Shown here: positions 1 through 6,056 of the stretch, in pieces
How the letters are laid out: each line of letters opens with the position of its first letter
Position numbering within the stretch: position 1 is the first letter of the stretch
Assembly (NCBI GenBank): GCA_964626405.1
Contig: CAZVFE010000087.1
Location: forward strand, 1 to 6,056
From: CAZVFE01 sp964626405
GTDB lineage: Bacteria; Bacteroidota; Bacteroidia; Cytophagales; Spirosomataceae
Length of the DNA: 6,056 bases
Direction: 5' to 3'
Notes under the pieces: generated by a model
Databases searched by the model: none
Seen by the model: the letters and a program-made list of their open reading frames with translations, nothing else
What the model was told of the DNA's origin: nothing
Program-made: the position numbers and the translations under genes

Positions 1-14
1 TCCTCTTTTTTTTA

Positions 15-22
15 TATTTTTG
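15..22 (+). promoter_or_regulatory. possible Bacteroidota -7 promoter element
   Basis: The octamer TATTTTTG matches the Bacteroidota -7 consensus TAnnTTTG and lies 13 bases before the PASTA gene start, which would give an almost leaderless transcript. The partner -33 TTG element would fall before the window, so it cannot be checked. The surrounding run of T makes a chance match quite possible. Confidence 0.2.
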
Positions 23-35
23 CTAAAAAAAGAAG

Positions 36-803
36 ATGAAAATAATACCCACAAATAGTTTCAAGGATGTTCTAAAACATTTAGGCGTCATTTTAGGAAG
101 TTTAGGGGTATTATTTATCATCTTCTTTTACTTTTTCTTGCCCTTTACAACTGAACATGGAGAAACAATCCAAGTTCCAGAATTAAAGGAAATGAATATT
201 CAGGAGGCTATTAATTTATTAGAAGAACAAAATCTAAATTATGAAATTACCGACTGCACCTTTATTGTAAGAAAAAAAGCAGATCTAGTTTTAACACAAT
301 TTCCTGAAGCCGGTGATTTAGTAAAATCAAATAGAAGAATTTATCTTACAATTTCTACCTCTACCCCACCGAGCATCAAACTTCCCAATATTATTGGCTC
401 TTCCATTAGAAGCGCAGAACAACAATTAATCATCAATGGCCTTATTTTAGGTAATGTAAAAGAAGTAAATGATCCAAGAGCCAAAGAAGTTTTGGAAGTA
501 TATTTCAATGGAAATTTAATTGAACCAGAGACTTATATTAAAAAAGGATCTAAATTGGATTTGATAATTGGGAATGGAAATGAAAATTTAGTAATGCAAA
601 TGCCAGATATAATTGGCAAACCATATTATGAAGCCCAATTCATTTTAGCAGGCTTAGAATTAAATATCGGAAATATTACCTTTGACCCCTATTCAAATCA
701 GCCAAAAGGAACTATTTTTAAGGCAGAATGCCCCAATTGCACCAATAACGAAGTCAGAACAGGCGATACCATTGATCTTTGGGTTTCAGGGGAAGAAGAG
801 TAA
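36..803 (+). CDS. membrane-anchored PASTA-domain protein (three PASTA repeats)
   Basis: This 255-residue protein has a short cytoplasmic N-terminus and one hydrophobic helix (about residues 16-36). Three PASTA-type repeats follow on the extracytoplasmic side (about 42-107, 114-179 and 186-252). Each repeat opens with a V/L/M-P-(D/E/N)-(L/I) strand, continues with an E/A-rich helix ending in a 'GL' or 'NL' turn, and closes with a 'G...V/IxL' strand. There is no kinase or transpeptidase domain, unlike Stk/PknB kinases or PBP2x, where PASTA repeats sense muropeptides or beta-lactams. Stand-alone PASTA proteins of this form are common in Bacteroidota and have no firm function; a cell-envelope or peptidoglycan-binding role is inferred. 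The third repeat carries a Cys-Pro-Asn-Cys pair (C232 and C235), and repeat one has a single C74. The ATG at 36 is chosen because the membrane anchor follows directly. The next gene starts 52 bases downstream. Confidence 0.88.
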   Translation: MKIIPTNSFKDVLKHLGVILGSLGVLFIIFFYFFLPFTTEHGETIQVPELKEMNIQEAINLLEEQNLNYEITDCTFIVRKKADLVLTQFPEAGDLVKSNRRIYLTISTSTPPSIKLPNIIGSSIRSAEQQLIINGLILGNVKEVNDPRAKEVLEVYFNGNLIEPETYIKKGSKLDLIIGNGNENLVMQMPDIIGKPYYEAQFILAGLELNIGNITFDPYSNQPKGTIFKAECPNCTNNEVRTGDTIDLWVSGEEE

Positions 804-855
804 TGCTTGAAAAATAGAGAAAAGAAATCTCTTGTCTCAAAAATTAATATTAAAA

Positions 856-1158
856 ATGGAAGATATACAAATACAAGAATTAAAAGAAAGAATGGATACC
901 GGAGAGGTATTGAATATTTTTGATGTTCGTGAGCAATACGAATATGATGAATTTAACATCGGCGCTAAATTAATTCCACTGGGTGATTTACCAAATTCAT
1001 TAGATGAATTTGATGGTATGGAAGATCAAGAAATCATCCTTCATTGTAGATCAGGTGCTCGTTCTGGAAGAGCAAAGGAATATTTAGAAAGCCAAGGTTT
1101 TAATAAGGTTAGAAATTTAATTGGAGGCATGCTTGCCTGGAGGGAAGCGGGCTATTAA
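856..1158 (+). CDS. single-domain rhodanese-like protein (first of tandem pair)
   Basis: This is a 100-residue cytoplasmic protein consisting of one rhodanese homology domain. It shows the N-terminal 'DVRE' motif (residues 23-26) and an active-site loop C64-R-S-G-A-R-S, the classic small-rhodanese form with a persulfide-forming cysteine and a loop arginine. It ends with the usual 'GGMLAWREAG' segment. Such proteins carry sulfane sulfur for thiosulfate:cyanide transfer, thiocofactor or tRNA thiolation, or redox signalling; the sequence does not show which. The ATG at 856 is preferred over an in-frame TTG at 832 because the family normally begins right at the 'MxDIxxxELKE' segment and the extra eight residues are not domain-like. 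C64 is the only cysteine. The second rhodanese begins 5 bases after the stop, so the two are surely cotranscribed, possibly with the PASTA gene upstream. Confidence 0.9.
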   Translation: MEDIQIQELKERMDTGEVLNIFDVREQYEYDEFNIGAKLIPLGDLPNSLDEFDGMEDQEIILHCRSGARSGRAKEYLESQGFNKVRNLIGGMLAWREAGY

Positions 1159-1163
1159 TCATC

Positions 1164-1445
1164 GTGAAAAACATCACAGCGGAAGAATTTAAAAATAATT
1201 TAGAAAATTGGACCATCCTAGACGTGCGAACACCGCGTGAATGGGATGGTTTTAATTTTGGTGGAATTCATATTCCCATGGATAACCTTCTAGCAAGAAC
1301 CAATGAATTGGAAAAAGAAAAAGAATATTTAATCCTCTGTTATAATGGCACGCAAAGTTTGATCGCCTGTAGATTATTAGAGGCCAAAGGATTCAAAAAA
1401 TTAATTCATCTGGATGGAGGTATTGAAAATTATCTTGGTTCTTAA
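1164..1445 (+). CDS. single-domain rhodanese-like protein (second of tandem pair)
   Basis: This 93-residue protein is a second complete rhodanese fold. It has 'LDVRTPREW' near residues 19-27 and an active-site loop C59-Y-N-G-T-Q-S, followed by a helix and a 'HLDGGIENYL' end. The catalytic cysteine is kept, but the loop lacks the arginine found in its neighbour, so substrate or partner preference probably differs. A second cysteine, C69, lies in the helix after the loop. Translation appears to start at GTG 1164; no ATG lies before the first conserved strand. The 5-base gap to the first rhodanese suggests translational coupling and an old tandem duplication, although the sequences have diverged strongly. 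The last 53 bases overlap the convergent miaA gene, so this C-terminus and that of MiaA constrain each other. A role in sulfur transfer is inferred from the family only. Confidence 0.87.
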   Translation: MKNITAEEFKNNLENWTILDVRTPREWDGFNFGGIHIPMDNLLARTNELEKEKEYLILCYNGTQSLIACRLLEAKGFKKLIHLDGGIENYLGS

Positions 1446-2265
1446 ACCAAGTAATCTGCTTTTTGGCATATCTTCGATTATTTCTTTTTAATAAACGAAT
1501 CATTTCCTGCTCATCGTATTCTCCATCTAAATAGCCAAAAACTTCTTTATAGCCTAAGGTTTTTAATGCATATTGATTTCGATAAGCTATATTCGCCTTA
1601 GCCTCCTCTACCAATCCATTCTCAAGCATTTTCTCCATCCGAAGATTGATCCTTTCATATAATTCCTCCCTCTCCCTCATTAATACTATTTTTTGAATTT
1701 CAAACGGACGATCAGACTTTGAACCCGTCCGAAAATAAGAATAGGGTTTACCCGATGATCGACAAACCTCTAAGGCCCTAACAATTCTTTGAGGATTCAT
1801 TTTATCTACTATCTCATAATATTCAGGATCGGACTCCTTTAGTTCCTGCAACAATTCATTTATTCCTTTGGTCTCCAATTCGCTATTTAAGGCCTTGCGT
1901 AATTCCTCATCTATTTCTGGCATTTCATCCAAGCCATCCACCAAAGCCTTAAGGTATAATCCTGAACCACCAGTAGCTATTAAAATATCCTGTTTCTGGA
2001 ATAAACTATTTATCAATTGCAATACTTCTCTTTCAAAATCTCCTGGCGAAAAATATTCATGAATAGAATGTGAATCAATAAAATGATGCTTTACTCCTCC
2101 CTGTTCTTCCAAAGAAGGTTTCGCCGTGCCAATAGACAATTCCTTATAAAATTGTCTGGAATCAAAAGAAATTATTTCAGTGCCGAGCTTCTTGGCTAAT
2201 TCAACACAATAGGCAGTTTTACCAACGGCAGTAGGGCCAGCTACAACAATGAGTCTTTTATTCAT
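1393..2265 (-). CDS. miaA: tRNA dimethylallyltransferase (tRNA A37 isopentenylation)
   Basis: MiaA transfers the dimethylallyl group of DMAPP to N6 of adenosine 37 in tRNAs reading codons that start with U. This makes i6A, which MiaB can then convert to ms2i6A. The 290-residue protein is complete and near the family's usual length. It shows the P-loop GPTAVGKT (residues 10-17), the FDSRQ motif (34-38) with D35 aligning with the catalytic Asp42 of E. coli, IGTAKP (45-50), HHFID (60-64), GGSGLY (99-104, with Ser101 where E. coli has Thr101), NPQRIVRALEV (157-167), LGYKE (237-241) and RRYAKKQITWF (264-274). The start is set at ATG 2265, immediately before the P-loop strand; an in-frame upstream ATG at 2280 would add five residues (MYFYL) with no family support. 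The gene is transcribed toward the rhodaneses and overlaps the second one by 53 bases. It diverges from the permease operon. Confidence 0.97.
   Translation of the reverse strand: MNKRLIVVAGPTAVGKTAYCVELAKKLGTEIISFDSRQFYKELSIGTAKPSLEEQGGVKHHFIDSHSIHEYFSPGDFEREVLQLINSLFQKQDILIATGGSGLYLKALVDGLDEMPEIDEELRKALNSELETKGINELLQELKESDPEYYEIVDKMNPQRIVRALEVCRSSGKPYSYFRTGSKSDRPFEIQKIVLMREREELYERINLRMEKMLENGLVEEAKANIAYRNQYALKTLGYKEVFGYLDGEYDEQEMIRLLKRNNRRYAKKQITWFKNQDNFQYLHPDELIF
1434..1451. terminator. weak hairpin at the convergent rhodanese/miaA junction
   Basis: A perfect 7-base inverted repeat, CTTGGTT (1434-1440) and AACCAAG (1445-1451), encloses a 4-base loop. It holds the TAA stop of the second rhodanese and lies inside the miaA coding region. 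On the + strand a run of five T (1460-1464) follows only after an 8-base gap, so it is not a canonical intrinsic terminator. It could still slow + strand transcription into the antisense of miaA. No other terminator candidate was seen between the two genes. Confidence 0.3.
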
Positions 2266-2354
2266 GAGGTAAAAATACAAGAATAATTTGTAATTTAATT
2301 TAAAAGAATGTAGATGAGAATTTCCTAAAATAATGGTAAAAAAATTTTATAAAA

Positions 2355-2395
2355 AAATTGTTTAATAATATTTGGAAAAATAAAATAAACAATTT
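2355..2395. repeat. perfect 10-base inverted repeat, possible operator
   Basis: AAATTGTTTA (2355-2364) is exactly mirrored by TAAACAATTT (2386-2395) across a 21-base spacer. The half-site centres are 31 bases apart, about three helical turns, an arrangement that would place two regulator subunits on the same face of the DNA. It lies about 90 bases from the miaA start and 108 bases before the permease start. In DNA this AT-rich a 10-base match is quite likely by chance, so the call is tentative. Confidence 0.25.
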
Positions 2396-2425
2396 AATTT
2401 TTCTAAGAATTAAATATTTTTTATT

Positions 2426-2450
2426 ACAGAATAAAAGAGTTCTATTTTGT
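2426..2450. repeat. imperfect inverted repeat upstream of the permease gene
   Basis: ACAGAATAAA (2426-2435) and TCTATTTTGT (2441-2450) are inverted copies with 8 of 10 positions matching and a 5-base centre. It ends 53 bases before the permease ATG. It could be an operator half-site pair or a weak, mostly A-U leader hairpin, and chance similarity in AT-rich DNA is a real alternative. Confidence 0.18.
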
Positions 2451-2503
2451 ATGAAAATTAAAGAAAATAATTTTTGAACTCACCTAACCCAAAAATTTTA
2501 ATT

Positions 2504-4027
2504 ATGAATAACAAAAAATCCTTGACCTATGTCATTAGTGCTTCCTCTGTGGGCACCCTTATTGAATGGTATGATTTCTATATTTTTGGAAGTCTAGCCA
2601 CTGTATTAGCAACTAAATTTTTTCCTTCTGACAACCAAACGGCTGCTTTTTTAAATACATTAGCAACCTTCGCTGCAGGTTTTGTAGTAAGACCATTTGG
2701 AGCTTTGGTATTTGGAAGATTAGGAGATTTAATTGGTAGAAAATACACCTTTATGATAACCTTGTTGATTATGGGTGGAGCCACTTTTGCTATAGGCTTA
2801 ATTCCCTCCTATGAGACAATTGGACCTATTGCACCTATTGTCGTACTACTTTTAAGATTATTACAAGGTTTAGCCTTAGGTGGAGAATATGGAGGAGCTG
2901 CCACCTATGTTGCAGAACACTCCCCAGATGAAAAAAGAGGATTTTTCACCTCGTGGATTCAAACAACCGCAACGGTAGGTTTGATTATTTCCCTATTCGT
3001 CATCATGGGAACAAAAGCCCTAATGAGTCCGGAAGATTTCAACAATTTCGGTTGGAGAATCCCCTTCCTTCTTTCCTCTATCATGGTCCTAGTTTCCTTT
3101 CAAATTAGGAAAAACATGTCTGAATCACCCTTATTTGAAACAGCAAAAAAGAAAGGAGAAACCTCATCAAACCCCTTGAAAGACTCTTTCGGTAATAAAT
3201 ATAATTTAAAATTTGTTCTTTTAGCCTTATTGGGAGCGACAATGGGACAAGGTTTAGTTTGGTATACCGGACAATTTTATGCTCAAGCATTTATGATAAA
3301 AGTATGTAATATTGATGACATACAAGCAAACAGCATTTTGGCCATTGGATTAATTCTTGGTACCCCTTTATTTATTTTCTTTGGCTGGCTATCAGACAAA
3401 ATTGGAAGAAAATCAATCATGCTAGTTGGAATGTTATTAGGGGTAATATTTTACCGACCAATTTATGAGACCATGTATCAAACAGCCAATTTAGAGAATA
3501 AAAGTATGGTTTCATCGGTTTCAGAAGACCCAACAACAAATGATCAAAATATCCAGAACACATTAAAAATGAATGAATATTCTGATGGGACTAAAGCAAC
3601 TTTTAAAACAAGCATAGATTTAAATAATGGAAATAAAACTGAAACGGTTCAAATAAAACTAGGGAATAGTGCTAGAAATACGTTAATTGGTTTAATTTTC
3701 GCCCTAATTAGTTTTGTAACAATGGTATATGGACCAATTGCTGCATTTTTAGTGGAGTTATTTCCAACAAAAATCCGCTATACCTCGATGTCTTTACCCT
3801 ATCATATAGGAAATGGAATATTTGGTGGATTAATGCCAGCAATTGCAACCTTTTTAGTTACTCAAGCAACAACGGCAAATAATTTAGCAAAAGAGGCAGG
3901 CAAACCTATTCAATATGCCAAGCCCTATCTAGAAGGATTAAATTATCCAATCATTTTAATTGCAATTTCCTTAATAATTGGATTAATTTATATTAAAGAA
4001 GATCGAAAAAAATACACAAACCATTAA
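2504..4027 (+). CDS. MFS permease of the metabolite:H+ symporter (MHS) type, probable short-carboxylate importer
   Basis: This 507-residue inner-membrane permease has 12 predicted helices. MHS-family signatures are clear: 'TLIEWYDFYIFG' in helix 1, the motif-A loop GRLGDLIGRK (residues 71-80), RLLQGLALGGEYGGA (118-132), a 'SESPLFE' segment in the central loop (206-212), the second A-like loop SDKIGRK (297-303) and PIAAFLVELFPTKIRYT (411-427). Relatives include ProP, KgtP, ShiA and citrate transporters, so proton-coupled uptake of an organic acid or zwitterion is expected. The acs gene two positions downstream makes acetate or another short carboxylate the best guess. An unusual hydrophilic loop of about 70 residues (323-392) separates helices 9 and 10 on the periplasmic side, and the loop between helices 11 and 12 is also long. 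ATG 2504 is preferred over the in-frame TTG 2474 because helix 1 follows directly. The gap to the small membrane gene is 11 bases. Confidence 0.9.
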   Translation: MNNKKSLTYVISASSVGTLIEWYDFYIFGSLATVLATKFFPSDNQTAAFLNTLATFAAGFVVRPFGALVFGRLGDLIGRKYTFMITLLIMGGATFAIGLIPSYETIGPIAPIVVLLLRLLQGLALGGEYGGAATYVAEHSPDEKRGFFTSWIQTTATVGLIISLFVIMGTKALMSPEDFNNFGWRIPFLLSSIMVLVSFQIRKNMSESPLFETAKKKGETSSNPLKDSFGNKYNLKFVLLALLGATMGQGLVWYTGQFYAQAFMIKVCNIDDIQANSILAIGLILGTPLFIFFGWLSDKIGRKSIMLVGMLLGVIFYRPIYETMYQTANLENKSMVSSVSEDPTTNDQNIQNTLKMNEYSDGTKATFKTSIDLNNGNKTETVQIKLGNSARNTLIGLIFALISFVTMVYGPIAAFLVELFPTKIRYTSMSLPYHIGNGIFGGLMPAIATFLVTQATTANNLAKEAGKPIQYAKPYLEGLNYPIILIAISLIIGLIYIKEDRKKYTNH

Positions 4028-4038
4028 ATCAGACCATC

Positions 4039-4257
4039 ATGAATCAATTAAAAAAAATATTAGGAATTTTGTGGATAGCTTTAGGAATTGTCGCAGGATA
4101 TTATTTATTTGTAAATCAAGCCCTCCCTTTATGGGGAAAAGGTGGAAATGACCTTGTTCCAGCAATAATTTACACATTTATTTTAATGCCTCTTGTGAGT
4201 ACAAGCATGATCATTTTTGGCTATTTTTCACTAAAAGGAGAATACGATTATCAATAA
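4039..4257 (+). CDS. small two-helix membrane protein, possible permease accessory subunit
   Basis: This 72-residue protein has two hydrophobic helices (about 6-26 and 39-63) joined by a short polar turn, LWGKGGND, and ends in the charged tail 'KGEYDYQ'. It has no catalytic motif. It resembles the small uncharacterised membrane proteins of Bacteroidota that sit next to MFS permeases (I believe the family called DUF6814; this is from memory and unverified). It lies 11 bases after the permease and 8 bases before acs, so it is almost certainly cotranscribed with both. Known transporters with small companion membrane proteins, such as YjcH beside ActP in the E. coli acetate operon, suggest it helps fold, stabilise or regulate the permease; that is inference. 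The basic N-terminus 'MNQLKK' suggests both ends face the cytoplasm. Confidence 0.82.
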   Translation: MNQLKKILGILWIALGIVAGYYLFVNQALPLWGKGGNDLVPAIIYTFILMPLVSTSMIIFGYFSLKGEYDYQ

Positions 4258-4265
4258 ATTAACTT

Positions 4266-6056
4266 ATGAAAATTAATAGTTTCGAAGAATACCAAGTAGT
4301 CTATCAAAAAAGTCTTGAAAATCCAGAGGGATTCTGGTCCGATATCGCCAAAAATTTCCAATGGGAAAAACCCTTTTCCAAAATCATGGAATGGGATTTC
4401 AATGATTATTCGGTAAAATGGTTTGAAGACGGAGAATTAAATATCACAGTCAATGCCTTGGATAGACATCTAAATACAAAAGGAAATCAAGAAGCTATTA
4501 TTTACGAACCTAATAGCCCAGATGAAACTTCCTATTCTTTAACCTACAATGAATTATATCAGAGGGTTTGTAGATTTGGAAATGTATTAAAATCTAAAGG
4601 AATAAAAAAAGGAGACAGAGTCTGTATTTACATGCCAATGATTCCTGAATTAGCTATTGCTGTTTTGGCATGTGCTAGAATTGGTGCAATCCATTCAGTG
4701 GTTTTTGGAGGTTTTTCGGCACAAGCCCTTGCGGATAGAATCAATGATTCAGATTGTAAAATCGTATTGACAACGGATGAAGCAGCCAGAGGAAATAAAA
4801 CAATTCCGATGAAAGAAACCGTGGATATGGGCATAAAAAATTGCCCATCTGTGGAACATATCATTGTAAAGAAAAGAACTCATGGTTCAATTCAAATGGT
4901 AGAGGGAAGAGATTTTGATTGGGATGAATTAGAATCCCAGGCCTCTGTGGATTGTCCTGCCGAAATCATGAATGCCGAAGATCCCTTATTTATTTTATAT
5001 ACCTCAGGATCTACCGGAAAACCCAAAGGGGTAGTTCATACCATTGGCGGCTATATGGTATATACGGCTTATTCCTTTTTAAATGTATTCCAATATAACG
5101 AAGGTGATGTATATTTCTGTACGGCTGATATAGGATGGATAACTGGTCATTCTTATTTGGTTTATGGTCCTTTATTAAATGGAGCAAAAACTTTGATGTT
5201 TGAAGGGGTACCAACCTATCCAGATGGTGGTCGTTTTTGGGATATTATTGAAAAGCATAAGGTAAATATATTTTATACCGCGCCGACAGCTATTCGCTCA
5301 CTCATGGGGCTCGGAACAGACTTAATAGAAAACAAGGATTTAAGTACTTTAAAGGTATTAGGTTCCGTTGGAGAGCCCTTGAATGAGGAAGCTTGGAATT
5401 GGTATAATGAATTTGTAGGTAAAGAGAAATGCCCAATTGTAGATACCTGGTGGCAAACAGAAACTGGTGGAATTTTAATTTCACCACTTGCCGGAATCAC
5501 AAAAACAAAACCTACCTTTGCCACACTACCACTTCCTGGTATACAGCCTATTTTAGTGGATGAAAATGGTAAGGAAGTGGAAGGCAATAATGTTAATGGA
5601 AATTTATGCATAAAATTCCCTTGGCCTTCCATCATTCGTACCACTTGGGGCGATCATGAACGTTGTAAATCAACTTATTTTTCAACTTATAAAGGACTAT
5701 ATTTTACAGGAGATGGTTGCTTAAAGGATGAAAATGGTTATTTTAGAATTACTGGCCGTGTAGATGATGTAATGAATATTTCTGGCCACCGTATTGGTAC
5801 CGCGGAAGTTGAAAATGCAATCAATTTAAATCAAGGAATTGTTGAATCTGCTGTGGTAGGATATCCACATGATATAAAAGGACAAGGAATTTACGCCTAT
5901 ATTATCTGTGAAAAAATCCCAGAAAATGAGGATTCTTTAAGAAAAGAAATTTTGGCAACAGTAACCAAAGAAATTGGTCCTATTGCCAAACCGGATAAGA
6001 TTCAATTTGTTTCAGGACTACCCAAAACGCGTTCAGGAAAAATCATGAGAAGAATT
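4266..6056 (+). CDS. acs: acetyl-CoA synthetase (AMP-forming), 3' end beyond the window
   Basis: Acs activates acetate with ATP to acetyl-AMP, then forms acetyl-CoA. The frame from ATG 4266 stays open for 597 codons to the window edge; about 35-50 residues are missing compared with the usual ~640. Motifs are the P-loop YTSGSTGKPKG (245-255), GWITGHSY (290-297), GSVGEP (366-371), DTWWQTETGG (393-402), YFTGD (479-483), GRVDDVMNISGHR (497-509) and PKTRSGKIMRRI (586-597). K592 matches the catalytic lysine (Lys609 in Salmonella) that Pat-type acetylation switches off and CobB-type deacetylation restores. The acyl-pocket positions I292, T293, V368 and W396 match acetate-specific enzymes; the Trp blocks longer chains. 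'GDGCLKD' replaces the more usual 'GDGARRD' after the adenylate-binding Asp. Acs is last of the visible genes in the permease operon, 8 bases after the small membrane gene, and has no Shine-Dalgarno motif. Confidence 0.97.
   Translation, partial: MKINSFEEYQVVYQKSLENPEGFWSDIAKNFQWEKPFSKIMEWDFNDYSVKWFEDGELNITVNALDRHLNTKGNQEAIIYEPNSPDETSYSLTYNELYQRVCRFGNVLKSKGIKKGDRVCIYMPMIPELAIAVLACARIGAIHSVVFGGFSAQALADRINDSDCKIVLTTDEAARGNKTIPMKETVDMGIKNCPSVEHIIVKKRTHGSIQMVEGRDFDWDELESQASVDCPAEIMNAEDPLFILYTSGSTGKPKGVVHTIGGYMVYTAYSFLNVFQYNEGDVYFCTADIGWITGHSYLVYGPLLNGAKTLMFEGVPTYPDGGRFWDIIEKHKVNIFYTAPTAIRSLMGLGTDLIENKDLSTLKVLGSVGEPLNEEAWNWYNEFVGKEKCPIVDTWWQTETGGILISPLAGITKTKPTFATLPLPGIQPILVDENGKEVEGNNVNGNLCIKFPWPSIIRTTWGDHERCKSTYFSTYKGLYFTGDGCLKDENGYFRITGRVDDVMNISGHRIGTAEVENAINLNQGIVESAVVGYPHDIKGQGIYAYIICEKIPENEDSLRKEILATVTKEIGPIAKPDKIQFVSGLPKTRSGKIMRRI

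Larger units (their letters stand above)
2266..2503. promoter_or_regulatory. divergent intergenic spacer between miaA and the permease operon
   Basis: These 238 bases are almost entirely A and T and contain no convincing coding region. Because miaA and the permease operon diverge here, promoters for both must lie inside. No exact match to the Bacteroidota -7 consensus TAnnTTTG was found on either strand. Near matches with altered spacing are TAATATTTG (2366-2374) and TATTTTG (2443-2449) on the + strand, and TATTCTTG on the - strand (2285-2278). None has a clear TTG partner at the right distance, so no promoter is called. Two inverted repeats inside are listed separately. Confidence 0.5.

Noticed and set aside
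832..855. TTG start that extends the first rhodanese by eight residues
   Set aside because: ATG 856 sits exactly where the family begins, and the extension adds no recognisable structure.
1393..1445. Frameshift or truncation as explanation for the miaA overlap
   Set aside because: Both proteins keep their full domain ends and normal lengths, so no break is needed to explain the overlap.
1868..2062. Open frame of 64 codons on the + strand
   Set aside because: It is antisense to the conserved core of miaA, with low-complexity Ser-rich translation and no domain.
2292..2400. Direct repeat AATTTAATTT at 2292-2301 and 2391-2400
   Set aside because: A two-letter 10-base word recurring in an almost pure AT spacer is expected by chance.
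2474..2503. TTG start that extends the permease by ten residues
   Set aside because: ATG 2504 immediately precedes helix 1 with an A/T-rich leader typical for these genes; the extension is not family-like.
2578..2784. Open frame of 68 codons on the - strand
   Set aside because: It is antisense to helices 1-3 of the permease; no independent evidence of coding.
4628..4864. Open frame of 78 codons on the - strand
   Set aside because: It is antisense to the conserved N-terminal domain of acs and is explained by codon bias of the real gene.
5273..5644. Open frame of 123 codons on the - strand
   Set aside because: It lies wholly inside acs, whose frame is intact with all family motifs; the antisense protein shows no recognisable domain.

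Overview
The window looks like chromosomal DNA of a member of the Bacteroidota (Bacteroidetes). It is AT-rich, its start codons lack Shine-Dalgarno motifs and usually follow A/T-rich leaders, and the gene families fit that phylum: a kinase-less three-repeat PASTA protein, small single-domain rhodaneses, and a small two-helix membrane protein beside an MFS permease. This is an inference from sequence character and family recognition; no search was run. No RNA gene, mobile element, CRISPR array or prophage signature was seen.

Left part (1-1445, + strand). A membrane-anchored PASTA-repeat protein (36-803) is followed by two small rhodanese-like proteins in tandem (856-1158 and 1164-1445). The two rhodaneses are 5 bases apart and have different active-site loops, which suggests paralogues with divided roles. 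The second one runs tail to tail into miaA, and the two coding regions overlap by 53 bases.

Middle (1393-2503). miaA (tRNA A37 dimethylallyltransferase) is complete on the - strand. A very AT-rich divergent spacer of 238 bases (2266-2503) separates it from the next unit and must hold the promoters of both sides. It contains a perfect 10-base inverted repeat and a second imperfect one, both of uncertain significance.

Right part (2504-6056, + strand). Three tightly packed genes form an apparent operon: an MFS permease of the metabolite:H+ symporter (MHS) type with an enlarged periplasmic loop, a 72-residue two-helix membrane protein, and acetyl-CoA synthetase (acs). The acs gene is cut by the window edge after 597 codons, just past its catalytic lysine. 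The order permease / small membrane protein / Acs parallels the E. coli acs-yjcH-actP acetate operon, but the permease belongs to a different superfamily. The likely scheme is that the permease, perhaps with the small protein as accessory subunit, imports acetate or a related short carboxylate, and Acs traps it as acyl-CoA. This transport unit is the most interesting part of the window.
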